DNA of 64,000 bases from the NCBI GenBank assembly GCA_902479135.1, contig CABSNU010000001.1, forward strand, positions 98,467 to 162,466, in the 5' to 3' direction. The stretch comes from an uncultured Collinsella sp. Its GTDB lineage: Bacteria > Actinomycetota > Coriobacteriia > Coriobacteriales > Coriobacteriaceae. Below the pieces are notes generated by a model. It searched no databases, was not told where the DNA came from, and saw nothing but the letters and a program-made list of their open reading frames with translations. Below are positions 23,643 through 32,285 of this stretch, in pieces (within the stretch, counting starts at the first letter, position 1; each line of letters starts with the position of its first letter). The position numbers were made by a program, and so were the translations under genes.

Positions 23643-25343
23643 CTATTCGCCGGTGGGCGGTTGCGGTGCGGACGAGTTTTGGGTCGAACCCTCGCCACCA
23701 TCCTGACGCGGCTTGCGGGAACGACGACGGCGACGGCGCTTTTGACCCTGGTCGGCCGAACCCTCGCCACCACGATCTTCACGCGACTCGTGTTCGTCGC
23801 GAGCAGCGCCGCGCGCGGCCTTGGCGGCCGCGCCTCCGCCATCTCCGGGACGACGGCGCGTGACCTTGACCTCGCCATCCGAGACCTGATCGGCAACGGA
23901 GGGCACTGAGGGCTTCTGTTGCGTGCCCGAGGAATGGCGACGGCGCGGACGCGGCGCGCGCTCATCCTCGCCACGTGACTTGCCGCCCTTGTCGGCAGGC
24001 GCATCGGAGGCCGAGGGACCCTTGGAAGCGGCACCAGCCTCGCGAGCAGCTGCGGCGCGGAAGGCATCCTCGCGCTCCTCGCTCGACAGGTGACGGCGGC
24101 GACGGCGCGTGGGGTTCATGCCACCGCCGCGGTTTTGCTGCTGAGGCTGCTGAGTCTCGCGCTCGCGGGAGGAGTTCTTGTCTGCAGCTGCAGCCTCGCC
24201 GGCATCGCCCGAGCCCGCGCGCTTGCGACGACGACGGCCACCGGCGGCCTCCTCGGCCTCAGGCGTTGCGGCATTGCCACGGCCCTTTCCGCGGCCACGA
24301 CCCTCGCCCTGCCCCTGACCGGCGCGAGCATCGGATTCAGCATCGCGACGACGGCGCTTGGGCATCGACGTACCGGCCAGACGGTCGGCGCTCGACAGGC
24401 CATCGCCCACGTCGACGCCGTTCTCGCGGTCGAGCTCCATGAGCGCCAGGCGCATCTCGGGCGACTCGATGCGCTCGAGCACGTCGCGCGTCACGCAGTC
24501 GGGGCGGCAGTTGCAGCCCTGCTCGGCGGCCTTCTTTTTGCAGCCCTCCGAGCACGTCATATCGGCCAGATTGACCTTAAAGACTTTGCCGTTCTCCAGG
24601 CGCAGCACCAGCTGCTCGCGCGGCGTGTCATATTCCTGAATACGCGCCTTGCCGAGCGGCGTATCGATGAGCGTCTTCTTTTTGGGCGCACGGCTCTTAA
24701 AGTCCTTGTAGGCCTCGAACTCATAGCGCAGGCAGCACATCAGGCGGCCGCAAACGCCGCTGATCTTGGACGAGTTGAGCGGTAGGTCCTGCTCTTTTGC
24801 CATGCGAATCGAGACGGGCTCAAACTGTCCGCCAAAGCGCGTGCAACAGAGCTCCTGGCCGCACTGGGCATAGCCGCCCACCAGGCGGGTCTCGTCGCGC
24901 ACGCCGATCTGGCGCATGTCGACGCGAATGTGCAGCGTCGAGGACAGGTCCTTGACGAGCTGACGAAAATCGACGCGCTCCTCGGCCGCAAAGTAGAACA
25001 CGGCCTTCTCGCCGCCAAACAGGTACTCGACGCCGACCGGCTTCATCTCGAGGTCGAGCTCCTTGACCAGGCGGCGGAAGTCGACCATGGCCTCGTCGCC
25101 CTGGATGGCCAGGTCGTCGGCAAGCTGCAGGTCGATGTCGCTCGCCACACGCAGCACGGGCTTGAGCGGCTGACCGATCTCATCTTGCGGCACCTCGAAG
25201 GGATCGGCCGTGACCAAGCCGATCTCGGTTCCGCGCTCGGTAGAGCAAATGGCATAATCGGCCTCGAGGATATCCAGGTCCTGCGGGTCAAACCACAGGT
25301 CGCGCGAGGCGTAGGTAAACTTAACGGGTACGACTAACGGCAT
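23643..25343 (-). CDS. ricT: RicT/YaaT (PSP1 domain) protein with a long basic tail
   Basis: The protein has 566 residues. Residues about 1-310 are the PSP1/RicT core: RQLVKDLSSTLHIRVDMRQIG, ETRLVGGYAQCGQELCCTRF, then ISGVCGRLMCCLRYE, with the conserved Cys residues that bind iron-sulphur clusters in RicT. RicT belongs to a complex that affects RNase Y and mRNA processing. Usual members have about 275 residues. The extra 250 here are disordered and rich in Arg, Lys, Gln and Gly (GRGKGRGNA, RRRRHLSSEE, KRRRRRRSRK), perhaps an RNA-binding extension. The start overlaps the holB stop by 10 bases, so the two are translationally coupled. Confidence 0.88.
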   Translation of the reverse strand: MPLVVPVKFTYASRDLWFDPQDLDILEADYAICSTERGTEIGLVTADPFEVPQDEIGQPLKPVLRVASDIDLQLADDLAIQGDEAMVDFRRLVKELDLEMKPVGVEYLFGGEKAVFYFAAEERVDFRQLVKDLSSTLHIRVDMRQIGVRDETRLVGGYAQCGQELCCTRFGGQFEPVSIRMAKEQDLPLNSSKISGVCGRLMCCLRYEFEAYKDFKSRAPKKKTLIDTPLGKARIQEYDTPREQLVLRLENGKVFKVNLADMTCSEGCKKKAAEQGCNCRPDCVTRDVLERIESPEMRLALMELDRENGVDVGDGLSSADRLAGTSMPKRRRRDAESDARAGQGQGEGRGRGKGRGNAATPEAEEAAGGRRRRKRAGSGDAGEAAAADKNSSRERETQQPQQQNRGGGMNPTRRRRRHLSSEEREDAFRAAAAREAGAASKGPSASDAPADKGGKSRGEDERAPRPRRRHSSGTQQKPSVPSVADQVSDGEVKVTRRRPGDGGGAAAKAARGAARDEHESREDRGGEGSADQGQKRRRRRRSRKPRQDGGEGSTQNSSAPQPPTGE

Positions 25344-26461
25344 TTCAGTGCCTTCCTGATATCGAACAGCATGACCTCGATGGCCAGCTGGGGAGTAACG
25401 TTTCTGGCGATGTTGCGCTCGGCGGTCGCGACCGCCTCGAGCGCCTGGGTGGCACCCGCAACATTGGTCGCGGCGGCAAGCCGACCGATCGTGTCGCGCA
25501 CATCCTCGTTCACCACGTCGGCTGCCTCGTCCTGAAGTGTCAGCAGCACATCGCGCATGAGCGTCCGCGCGCTCGCCAGCGCTTCCATGATACCCGAACG
25601 CTCGCGCGCGTTGAGTTCGCGCTTGTTGCGGTCCTCAAGCTGCTTCAATGCTCCACGCGACAGGTAGTCGGCGTTTTGCTCGAGTACCTTTTCCTGCGTG
25701 GACTTGACCTCGGCGAGCGGCGCCTTAACGGCGACAATGAGCGACTTGGCGCGACTGAGCACGTCGGCCTCGTCGGCGGCAATGAGTGAGTCGATGGCAC
25801 GGACCATCTGACGGCGGGCATCCTGGCGCTCGGCGCTCTTAAGGAACTCGATGCCGCGCGTGGGGCTTCCCGCCACGGCGACGGCCATGCGGCAACGTGC
25901 AAGGTCCTGACCGGTCGCGCGGCTCACGGCCTGTGCCGCAACGGTGGGCGATACCAGCCGAAACGGCACGCACTGGCAACGGCTCACGATGGTGGGCAGC
26001 ATTACGTCGGCCGAGGTGCCCAACAGGATGAACATGACGCCCTCGGGCGGTTCCTCGAGCGTTTTGAGCAGCGCATTGGCGGTGTTGGCGCGCAGTTGCT
26101 CGGCGCGATCGATGATGTAGACCTTAGCCTTGGCGCGGATGGGCGCGAGGGGCACGTCGTCGAGCAGCTCGCGGGTCTGGGCAATGAGGTAGCCCGTAGC
26201 GCTCTCGGGCGTGTAGTAGTGCACGTCGGGGTGCGTATGACGGGCGACACGCACGCAGCTGTCGCACGACCCGCAGCCGTCCTGCTCGCACAGGAATGCC
26301 TGGGCGAGCGCCCACGCGGCATCGAGCTTGCCGGCACCGGGGGCGCCCAAGAACAGGTAGGCGTGCGATGCGCGGCCGCTGGCGACGGCGTTGGTCAAAA
26401 AGTCGCGTACGCGCTCCTGGGTATCGAGCTTAGCCAGCAGGCTTGCCTGAGTGGGGGCCAT
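25334..26461 (-). CDS. holB: DNA polymerase III delta' subunit
   Basis: The protein has 375 residues and starts at the ATG at 26461, one base after the tmk stop. The clamp-loader AAA+ fold shows a P-loop SHAYLFLGAPGAGKLDAA, a zinc module C-x8-C-x2-C-x2-C (CEQDGCGSCDSC), VYIIDRAEQL as Walker B region and NALLKTLEEPPEGV. The arginine-containing SRC sensor is present (IVSRCQCVPFRL). Delta' is a part of the complex that loads the sliding clamp. The tmk-holB-ricT order is common in Gram-positive bacteria, which supports the call. Confidence 0.93.
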   Translation of the reverse strand: MAPTQASLLAKLDTQERVRDFLTNAVASGRASHAYLFLGAPGAGKLDAAWALAQAFLCEQDGCGSCDSCVRVARHTHPDVHYYTPESATGYLIAQTRELLDDVPLAPIRAKAKVYIIDRAEQLRANTANALLKTLEEPPEGVMFILLGTSADVMLPTIVSRCQCVPFRLVSPTVAAQAVSRATGQDLARCRMAVAVAGSPTRGIEFLKSAERQDARRQMVRAIDSLIAADEADVLSRAKSLIVAVKAPLAEVKSTQEKVLEQNADYLSRGALKQLEDRNKRELNARERSGIMEALASARTLMRDVLLTLQDEAADVVNEDVRDTIGRLAAATNVAGATQALEAVATAERNIARNVTPQLAIEVMLFDIRKALKCR

Positions 26462-26462
26462 G

Positions 26463-27146
26463 TTACTCAGCCTCCTGAGCAAGCGCGGCGGCAACGGCAT
26501 CCTGCGGGATGTCGAGACCGTATGCGCGAACCTGCTCGACCGTCCGTGCGAAGACATCTGCGATCGGTGCGGTAGCATCGATAAGCTTTACGCGGTTCGG
26601 TTCCTCGGCAGCGATGGCACAAAAGCCCTGGTAAACACGTTCTTGGAAGGCCATGCCCTTGGCTTCCATACGATCTGCCGCGCCGCGGGCGGCCATGCGC
26701 AACGCCGCCTGCTCGGGTGTGATGTGATAGACGAGCGTGAGCGCCGGATGCGTGCCTGCAACCGCGAGGTTGTTGGCATCGCGTACCATCTGGCGGTCGA
26801 GGCCATCGGCAAACGCCTGATAGCAAGTCGTGGAGTCGTAGAAACGGTCGCACAGGACCACCTTGCCGGTCGCGAGGGCGGGCGCGATGACCTCGTGCAC
26901 CAGCTGGGCGCGCGCGGCCTCGTAGAGCAGCAGCTCGCAGGTATCGCCCATCGCCGTGTTGGCGGGGTCGAGCAGCAGAGCGCGAATCTTCTCGCTGATG
27001 GCGGTGCCGCCCGGCTCGCGCAGGGTCACGACTTGGTAGCCGGCGAGGTCGAGCGCACGAGCCAGCAGGCGCGCCTGCGTGGACTTGCCGGCGCCGTCGA
27101 CGCCCTCGAGCGTAATGAAGCTATGTTGAGCGGGCTCAAAAGCCAT
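26463..27146 (-). CDS. tmk: Thymidylate kinase
   Basis: The 227-residue protein starts with ITLEGVDGAGKSTQARLLA, the P-loop of dTMP kinase. It has VTLREPGGTAISEKIR with the DRH-like region VLCDRFYDSTTCYQ, and a LID segment near residues 150-160 (RMAARGAADRMEAKG). It phosphorylates dTMP to dTDP for DNA synthesis. It is the first gene of the tmk-holB-ricT-comF run, and the following gene starts at its stop codon. About 100 bases upstream lies a copy of the 71-bp palindromic repeat. Confidence 0.94.
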   Translation of the reverse strand: MAFEPAQHSFITLEGVDGAGKSTQARLLARALDLAGYQVVTLREPGGTAISEKIRALLLDPANTAMGDTCELLLYEAARAQLVHEVIAPALATGKVVLCDRFYDSTTCYQAFADGLDRQMVRDANNLAVAGTHPALTLVYHITPEQAALRMAARGAADRMEAKGMAFQERVYQGFCAIAAEEPNRVKLIDATAPIADVFARTVEQVRAYGLDIPQDAVAAALAQEAE

Positions 27147-27253
27147 GGGCGCAGCCCCTTCCTACAAGGCGCGTAAATGCGAGTTATAGCAACCAAGTCA
27201 TGATACCCCAGTGCTCAGCGCGCCCCAAATCCCACCTACTCGCCTGCGACTAC

Positions 27254-27324
27254 TAAGTTGCGGTGAAATAGGGACTGGTTATAGCCCTGAGGCCGCCAAA
27301 CACTCCCCATTTCACCGCAACTTA
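27254..27324. repeat. 71-bp palindromic repeat, copy 1
   Basis: Arms TAAGTTGCGGTGAAATAGGGA and its inverted copy (20 of 21 match) enclose about 29 variable bases. Two further copies of the same arms occur at 28393-28462 and 45201-45270. Confidence 0.9.
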
Positions 27325-27348
27325 TGATGGGGAGTTTTGGACGCTGGG

Positions 27349-27354
27349 TATAAT
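27349..27354 (+). promoter_or_regulatory. -10 box of the zinc-ribbon membrane protein gene
   Basis: A consensus TATAAT lies 38 bases before the start codon. The -35 region overlaps the end of the 71-bp repeat and is not consensus. Confidence 0.5.
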
Positions 27355-27391
27355 CGACGTATTGCATTGAAATGTGGCGAAAGGAGTGGCA

Positions 27392-28375
27392 ATGTCTCGG
27401 TATTGTGCCTTGTGCGGCAAGCTTCTTGCAGACGACGCCAAGTTCTGCACCTCGTGCGGTGCACCCGTTGAGCAATCGGCCGCGAGCAACGATCAGCCCG
27501 CGTTTGAGCAGACCGGCTCCCTTGATACGCCTCAAACCAAGGCGGACGACCCTCTCGCCTATCGCCCTGATCCCGCCGCAAGCCCCGTTTCGGTCGAAAC
27601 GACACAGCGCATCCCTGTCGCTGGCGGTTCGCCTCAGCAGCAGCCAGCACCCGCATACGCACCCGCTTCGCCACAGACCCCCGCTCCCAAAAAGAGCGGC
27701 ACCGGGCCGTTTATCGCCGTTATCGTTGTGCTGGTGGCGATTATCATCGCCCTGGTCGTCTTCTTTGTGATCAAGCCGTTCGACAACGCCGCCACGCAGA
27801 CGACTGCAGAGGTAACCAAGCTGCACCACGACGATGATGACGATGACCTAAAGCCCCTCGGCGACCCCAACAGCCTGTACGACGACGATGACGATGACGA
27901 CGAGGACGACAGCGAAGCAACCCTCTCCGAGCAGAACCTCTACCGCCGGCTGAGCGAATACTACGATCTGCTCGAAGATCTCGACAGCCAGGTCCGCGGC
28001 TGCGCGCAGAACTTCAACGGCAGCTATCTGGAAGAAGATCGCACCACCCGTCAGAATCTCGCCGACGTCGCCGAGCGCACGGAGGACACCATCGAGCAGT
28101 ATTACGACATCGTCGAGGACCTGGACGTCCCGGCGAGCTCCAAGAACTACAGCTCTTGGAAGGACATCATCGCCCTGTACGACGACTTGGATCACCGCAT
28201 CGACGCGATCTGCGATGCCTGGGAGATCAGCCTGAAATACGCCAAGCCCGCGGACCACAAGAATGAGATCGTGACGCCGCTGTCACGCGACAACGTGGCG
28301 GGCACCAACGACAACAAGTACCGCTTAGACTTTGAGGAGCGCTATCCCGGCGCCGCGCCTGTCGAGGTGAAGTAA
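27392..28375 (+). CDS. Zinc-ribbon membrane protein with acidic repeats
   Basis: The gene encodes 327 residues; the ATG at 27392 follows AAAGGAG. The N-terminus is a zinc ribbon (Cys5, 8, 19, 22: YCALCGK and FCTSCGA), followed by a Pro/Gln-rich linker. One membrane helix spans about 106-127. An Asp-rich stretch of two runs (about 147-174) follows, then a helical outer domain (ENLYRRLSEYYDLLEDLD and later). Zinc-ribbon plus single-helix proteins are common in Actinobacteria and Firmicutes, but their jobs are mostly unknown. The gene is framed by two copies of the 71-bp palindrome, just before its promoter and just after its stop. Confidence 0.82.
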   Translation: MSRYCALCGKLLADDAKFCTSCGAPVEQSAASNDQPAFEQTGSLDTPQTKADDPLAYRPDPAASPVSVETTQRIPVAGGSPQQQPAPAYAPASPQTPAPKKSGTGPFIAVIVVLVAIIIALVVFFVIKPFDNAATQTTAEVTKLHHDDDDDDLKPLGDPNSLYDDDDDDDEDDSEATLSEQNLYRRLSEYYDLLEDLDSQVRGCAQNFNGSYLEEDRTTRQNLADVAERTEDTIEQYYDIVEDLDVPASSKNYSSWKDIIALYDDLDHRIDAICDAWEISLKYAKPADHKNEIVTPLSRDNVAGTNDNKYRLDFEERYPGAAPVEVK

Positions 28376-28392
28376 TCCCAACAACTGATCAA

Positions 28393-28462
28393 AACTTGCG
28401 GTGAAATAGGGATTAATTATGCCTTTTACCAGCAAAAACAGTCCCTATTTCACCGCAACTTA
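28393..28462. repeat. 71-bp palindromic repeat, copy 2
   Basis: The left arm CTTGCGGTGAAATAGGGA and the right arm GTCCCTATTTCACCGCAACT form the same hairpin as copy 1, with a different loop. It begins 17 bases after the stop of the zinc-ribbon gene. Confidence 0.9.
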
Positions 28463-28467
28463 GAAGT

Positions 28468-28505
28468 GGGGCCGGACGCGCATTTGCATTTGCGCGCCCG
28501 GCCCC
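28468..28505. terminator. Strong hairpin between convergent genes
   Basis: GGGGCCGGACGCGCA and TGCGCGCCCGGCCCC pair with one mismatch around an 8-base loop. There is no T-run, but the place between the two convergent genes suggests a shared stop for transcription. Confidence 0.5.
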
Positions 28506-28538
28506 GCCGTGTCTATATGTGCCCGGATATGTGCTCGG

Positions 28539-31130
28539 CTACTTGTCGGCAGCGGTCTTCTTGGTAGTCGACTTCTTCGCCGTCGTCTTCTTGGCGGCAG
28601 TGGCCTTCTTGGCGGTCGTCTTCTTCGCGGCAGTCTTCTTCGCCGAGCTCGCCTTGGTTGTGGTCTTGCGGCCGCGGGCGGGCTTCTTTTCCTTGGTCGG
28701 GCAGTCCATGTTCACACAGATGCGCCACGGGCCACGTGCCGTGTTGACCACCACGATGGGAGCACCGCACTCGGGGCAGGTCTCGCCCGTCGCCTCGAGC
28801 TTGCCGCGCGCCGGTAGCGGATAGCTCACGCCGCAATCGTCGTAGTTGGTGCAGCGGATAAAGCGCTTGCCGCTCTTCTCGCTCTTGTGCGCGATCAGGT
28901 CGCCATGGCGTCCGGCCTCGGCACACACCTTGCACTCGCCCACCTTAAGGTCGGGCTCGTAGTTGGTGGGGCACGTCGGGTTCACGCAAATCTCGAAGGC
29001 CTTCTGGCGGAACGGCTGACACTTGATGCGCGGCGCGCCGCACTCGGGACACACGGCCGCCTCGCCCTCGAGCGGGCTCACCTTGACGCCGCTCGGCACC
29101 GGATAGGTCACGTCACAGTCGGGCCAACCCATGCAGCCAATGAAGCTGCCACGGGTCTTGGCGCTCGTCTTCATAACCAGGTCCTTGCCGCACTTGGGAC
29201 AGCTGCCCACACGCGCGTCGGCCGTGACGGCGTCGCTGATGGCGTCGCCCAGCTCCTGCGTGTGCTTGAGCAGCTCATCGAGCACGCCGGCCAGCAGCGC
29301 GCGCGAGTGCGTCACGACATGCTCTTCGGTATCCTCGCCGCGCTCCACACGGGTCATGTCGCCGTCGAGCTCGCTGGTCATATCGGGGCTCGTGATGCGC
29401 GGGGCAAACTGCGTCAGCGCATCGATGATGGCGATGCCCAGCTGGCTCGGCTCCACGGGATCGTTTTTGAGGTAGCGCACGGCATACAGGCGCTCGATGA
29501 TGCTCGCGCGCGTGGACTTGGTGCCCAGGCCGCGCTTCTCCATCTCCTGCACGAGCTTGCCCTGGCTGTAGCGCGCGGGCGGCTCGGTCTGCTTGGCCTC
29601 GAGCTTAATGTCGAACACATCGACCGTATCGCCTTGCTCCAGAGGCGGCATCTGCTCGTCGCGCTTAAGGCCGTACGGGTAGGCCTCGCGGAAGCCCGGG
29701 GTCACGAGCACGTCGCCCGAGGCCACAAACGGCTCGCCGTTGACGTCGAGCTCGAGCTTGGTGTTCTCGATGGTCGCGGGGCCCATGAGCGTCGCCAGGA
29801 AGCGACGGGCGATAAGGTCGTAGAGCTTGCGCTGGCCGCCGTCGAGCGTGGACGGATCGCCCTCGCCCGTGGGATAGATCGGAGGGTGGTCGGTGGTCTC
29901 AACCTTGCCGCGCGTGGGCTTCATGGGACCGGCGAGCACCTTTTTGCACACGGGCGCCAGCGCCGGGTTGATCTTTGCCAGGTCGCTCACCACGGCGCCC
30001 AGGTCGAGCGTCGCGGGGTACACGGTGTTGTCGACACGCGGGTAGCTGATGAGACCCGCCATGTAGAGGGATTCGGCGATGCGCATGGTACGCGCAGGCG
30101 AGATGCCCTCGGCCGCGGCGGCAGCCTGCAGCGAGGTCGTCGCAAATGGCGTGGGCGGCTGCTGCTTGCGCGAGCGCTTGGTCACCGCAGCGACGGTTGC
30201 CGTCGTGGCGCCGTCGACGTGGCCGTACGCCGTCTCGGCGGCATCTTTGTCGGTAAAGCGCGCCGTCTTGTGCGCGATCTTAAAGCGATCGTCCTCGGCA
30301 GCGCCCTGCGCGGCACCCATGCCGCGAATCTGCCAATAGTCCTCGGGCACAAACGCCATGCGCTCGCGCTCGCGCTCGACCACCAGGGCAAGCGTCGGCG
30401 TCTGCACGCGGCCGGCAGAGCGCACGTTGCCAAAGCCGCCAAACTTGGCGAGCGTCAGATAGCGCGTGAGCACCGCGCCCCAAATGAGGTCGATGTGCTG
30501 GCGGCTCTCGCCGGCGTCGGCCAGGTTCTGGTCGAGCGAGACGAGGTTATCGAAGGCCTGCGTGATCTCGGCCTTGGTAAACGAAGAATACTGGGCGCGG
30601 GCAACCGGCAGGTCCGGCGCCACCTCGCGCACCTTGTTGAGGGCGTCCGAGCCGATCAGCTCGCCCTCACGGTCGAAGTCCGTGGCGATGATAACGCTGT
30701 CGGACTTTTTGGCGAGGTTTTTGAGCGAACGAATGAGCTCCTTCTCGGCCGGCAGCTTAATGACGGGCGCCCAGGTGAGGTACGGCAGGCTCTCGAGCTT
30801 CCAGCCCTTGATGGAGATACCGTCGGCAAGGAACGGCTTGCGCTTGGTGTCGTAGGGCGGACGGGCTAGACCGTCGGGCATATCGGCCGGCAGCATCTCT
30901 CCGTCCTCGGTCACCGAATACCAACCCAGCTTTTTATCGAACAGCACGCTGTCGCAAAAATCGGGCGCCAGGATGTGACCGGCCAGGCCGATGGTCACGC
31001 ACTCCTCGCCCTTCCACTCAAAACGATAGATGGCGGTGTTGTACACCTTGTCCTTTTTAGGCTTACCCGTGGACAGACGCTCGGCGATCTGACGCGCGGC
31101 GTCGTTTTTCTCGGCGATGATGAGCTTCAA
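28539..31130 (-). CDS. topA: Type IA DNA topoisomerase I, archaeal-type, with zinc ribbons and lysine-rich tail
   Basis: The protein has 863 residues. The TOPRIM domain has Glu7 (IIAEKNDA) and ATDFDREGE (149-157, with Asp151, Asp153 and Glu155). The cleaving Tyr363 is in LISYPRVDNTVYP. Four Cys4 zinc ribbons lie near residues 644-672, 694-720, 733-766 and 785-810. Residues 816-863 are a Lys/Ala/Thr tail with AKKTTAKK repeats, like histone H1 tails. The N-terminal style (MKLIIAEKNDAARQIAE) resembles archaeal TopA/topoisomerase III rather than the usual bacterial TopA. It relaxes negative supercoils. The tail probably adds DNA binding. Confidence 0.92.
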   Translation of the reverse strand: MKLIIAEKNDAARQIAERLSTGKPKKDKVYNTAIYRFEWKGEECVTIGLAGHILAPDFCDSVLFDKKLGWYSVTEDGEMLPADMPDGLARPPYDTKRKPFLADGISIKGWKLESLPYLTWAPVIKLPAEKELIRSLKNLAKKSDSVIIATDFDREGELIGSDALNKVREVAPDLPVARAQYSSFTKAEITQAFDNLVSLDQNLADAGESRQHIDLIWGAVLTRYLTLAKFGGFGNVRSAGRVQTPTLALVVERERERMAFVPEDYWQIRGMGAAQGAAEDDRFKIAHKTARFTDKDAAETAYGHVDGATTATVAAVTKRSRKQQPPTPFATTSLQAAAAAEGISPARTMRIAESLYMAGLISYPRVDNTVYPATLDLGAVVSDLAKINPALAPVCKKVLAGPMKPTRGKVETTDHPPIYPTGEGDPSTLDGGQRKLYDLIARRFLATLMGPATIENTKLELDVNGEPFVASGDVLVTPGFREAYPYGLKRDEQMPPLEQGDTVDVFDIKLEAKQTEPPARYSQGKLVQEMEKRGLGTKSTRASIIERLYAVRYLKNDPVEPSQLGIAIIDALTQFAPRITSPDMTSELDGDMTRVERGEDTEEHVVTHSRALLAGVLDELLKHTQELGDAISDAVTADARVGSCPKCGKDLVMKTSAKTRGSFIGCMGWPDCDVTYPVPSGVKVSPLEGEAAVCPECGAPRIKCQPFRQKAFEICVNPTCPTNYEPDLKVGECKVCAEAGRHGDLIAHKSEKSGKRFIRCTNYDDCGVSYPLPARGKLEATGETCPECGAPIVVVNTARGPWRICVNMDCPTKEKKPARGRKTTTKASSAKKTAAKKTTAKKATAAKKTTAKKSTTKKTAADK

Positions 31131-31183
31131 AAGAGGCTCCTATCTCGTATCTCTGCGGCTACGCCCGCCTTTTGGCGGCCGAC

Positions 31184-31867
31184 TTACGCCCTTGCTTGCT
31201 CGATCTGCCCGATGAGCCAATCGCACCAGGCATCCATGCCCTCGCCCTTGCGCGCGCTCACGGCAAACCGCGGCGCCTGCGGATTGAGGTCATCGAGTGT
31301 CTTAGTATACCTATCCATATCAAAATCGAAAGCCGGGGCCACATCGACTTTGTTGAGCAACTGTGCGCCGGCGTGCTGGAAGATGCCCGGGTACTTGATG
31401 GGCTTGTCGTCGCCCTCGGGCACCGACAGGATCATGATGGACAGGTTTTCGCCCAGGTCAAAGTCGACCGGGCACACCAGATTGCCAACGTTTTCGATAA
31501 AGATGACATCGATGTTTTGCAGACCGACGGCCTGGTCGAACGCGTCGACGGCCTCCATGATCATGTTGCCCTCGAGGTGGCACAGGCCGCCCGTGTTGAT
31601 CTGGATGGCGGGCATGCCGGCTTCCTTCATGGTGATGGCGTCGACGTCCGACGCGATATCGCCCTCGATGACGGCGCAGCGCAGGCCGGCCTTGTCACGC
31701 AGGCGCTCGTTGGTGCCCAGAATCGTGGTGGTCTTGCCCGAGCCGGGGCTCGACAGCACGTTGATCACATAGGTGTTTGTCTCTGCAAATCGCTGACGCA
31801 GCTGATCTGCCAGGCGCTCGTTGCGCGACAGGATCGGCGACGCGATATCAATCGTTTTCTCGGCCAT
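31184..31867 (-). CDS. hypB: Hydrogenase/urease nickel-insertion GTPase HypB
   Basis: The 227-residue protein has the G1 loop VLSSPGSGKTTTIL, the GDIASDVDA segment and IQINTGGLCHLE with the metal-binding Cys/His, followed by IFIENVGNLVCP and LLNKVDVAP (the NKxD guanine motif). HypB uses GTP to help deliver nickel to [NiFe]-hydrogenase. It lacks the His-rich N-terminal tail of some HypB proteins, which makes the His/Cys-rich tail at 16742-17821 a noteworthy contrast. It lies next to hypA, as usual; no hydrogenase gene is in the window. Confidence 0.95.
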   Translation of the reverse strand: MAEKTIDIASPILSRNERLADQLRQRFAETNTYVINVLSSPGSGKTTTILGTNERLRDKAGLRCAVIEGDIASDVDAITMKEAGMPAIQINTGGLCHLEGNMIMEAVDAFDQAVGLQNIDVIFIENVGNLVCPVDFDLGENLSIMILSVPEGDDKPIKYPGIFQHAGAQLLNKVDVAPAFDFDMDRYTKTLDDLNPQAPRFAVSARKGEGMDAWCDWLIGQIEQARA

Positions 31868-31922
31868 ATTCGGCGCTCCTTACTTTTGCCCCTTTATACC
31901 CCATCGCCGGATGGCTGGGCAG

Positions 31923-32279
31923 TTAATCGTCGGGGGTTTCGACCTCGATGCTGGCGATGTCGAGCTCGCGGCCGTGCAACAGGCGCACGTTGGCGCCGCC
32001 GCAGTGAGGGCAGCGACAGTGGAAACGATCGTGATCGAAAACCTCGCCGCAGTCCAGGCACTCGCTTTGTGGATGGACTTCCTCCACGGCAAGCTCGCAA
32101 CCCTTCGTGAGCGGGTCCTCGTCGCGGAACGTCTCCCATGCAAAGTCGAGCGCCTCGCGCACGACCTCGGTCATATCCCCGATACGCAGCGTTACCAAAA
32201 CGGCGCGCGAGGCCCCCGCCCCACGCGCCGCGCGAATCACTGTATCGAGTATGCCGTTGACAATGCCAACCTCGTGCAT
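31923..32279 (-). CDS. hypA: Hydrogenase nickel-metallochaperone HypA
   Basis: The 118-residue protein begins MHEVGIVNGILDTV; the N-terminal Met-His-Glu holds nickel in this family. The zinc site is formed by CLDCGEVF and CRCPHCGG (about residues 74-94). HypA transfers nickel to HypB and the hydrogenase. It starts six bases after the tatC stop, so the hyp genes may be read with the Tat genes; many [NiFe]-hydrogenases are Tat substrates, so the pairing makes biological sense. Confidence 0.95.
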   Translation of the reverse strand: MHEVGIVNGILDTVIRAARGAGASRAVLVTLRIGDMTEVVREALDFAWETFRDEDPLTKGCELAVEEVHPQSECLDCGEVFDHDRFHCRCPHCGGANVRLLHGRELDIASIEVETPDD

Positions 32280-32285
32280 ACCGAT

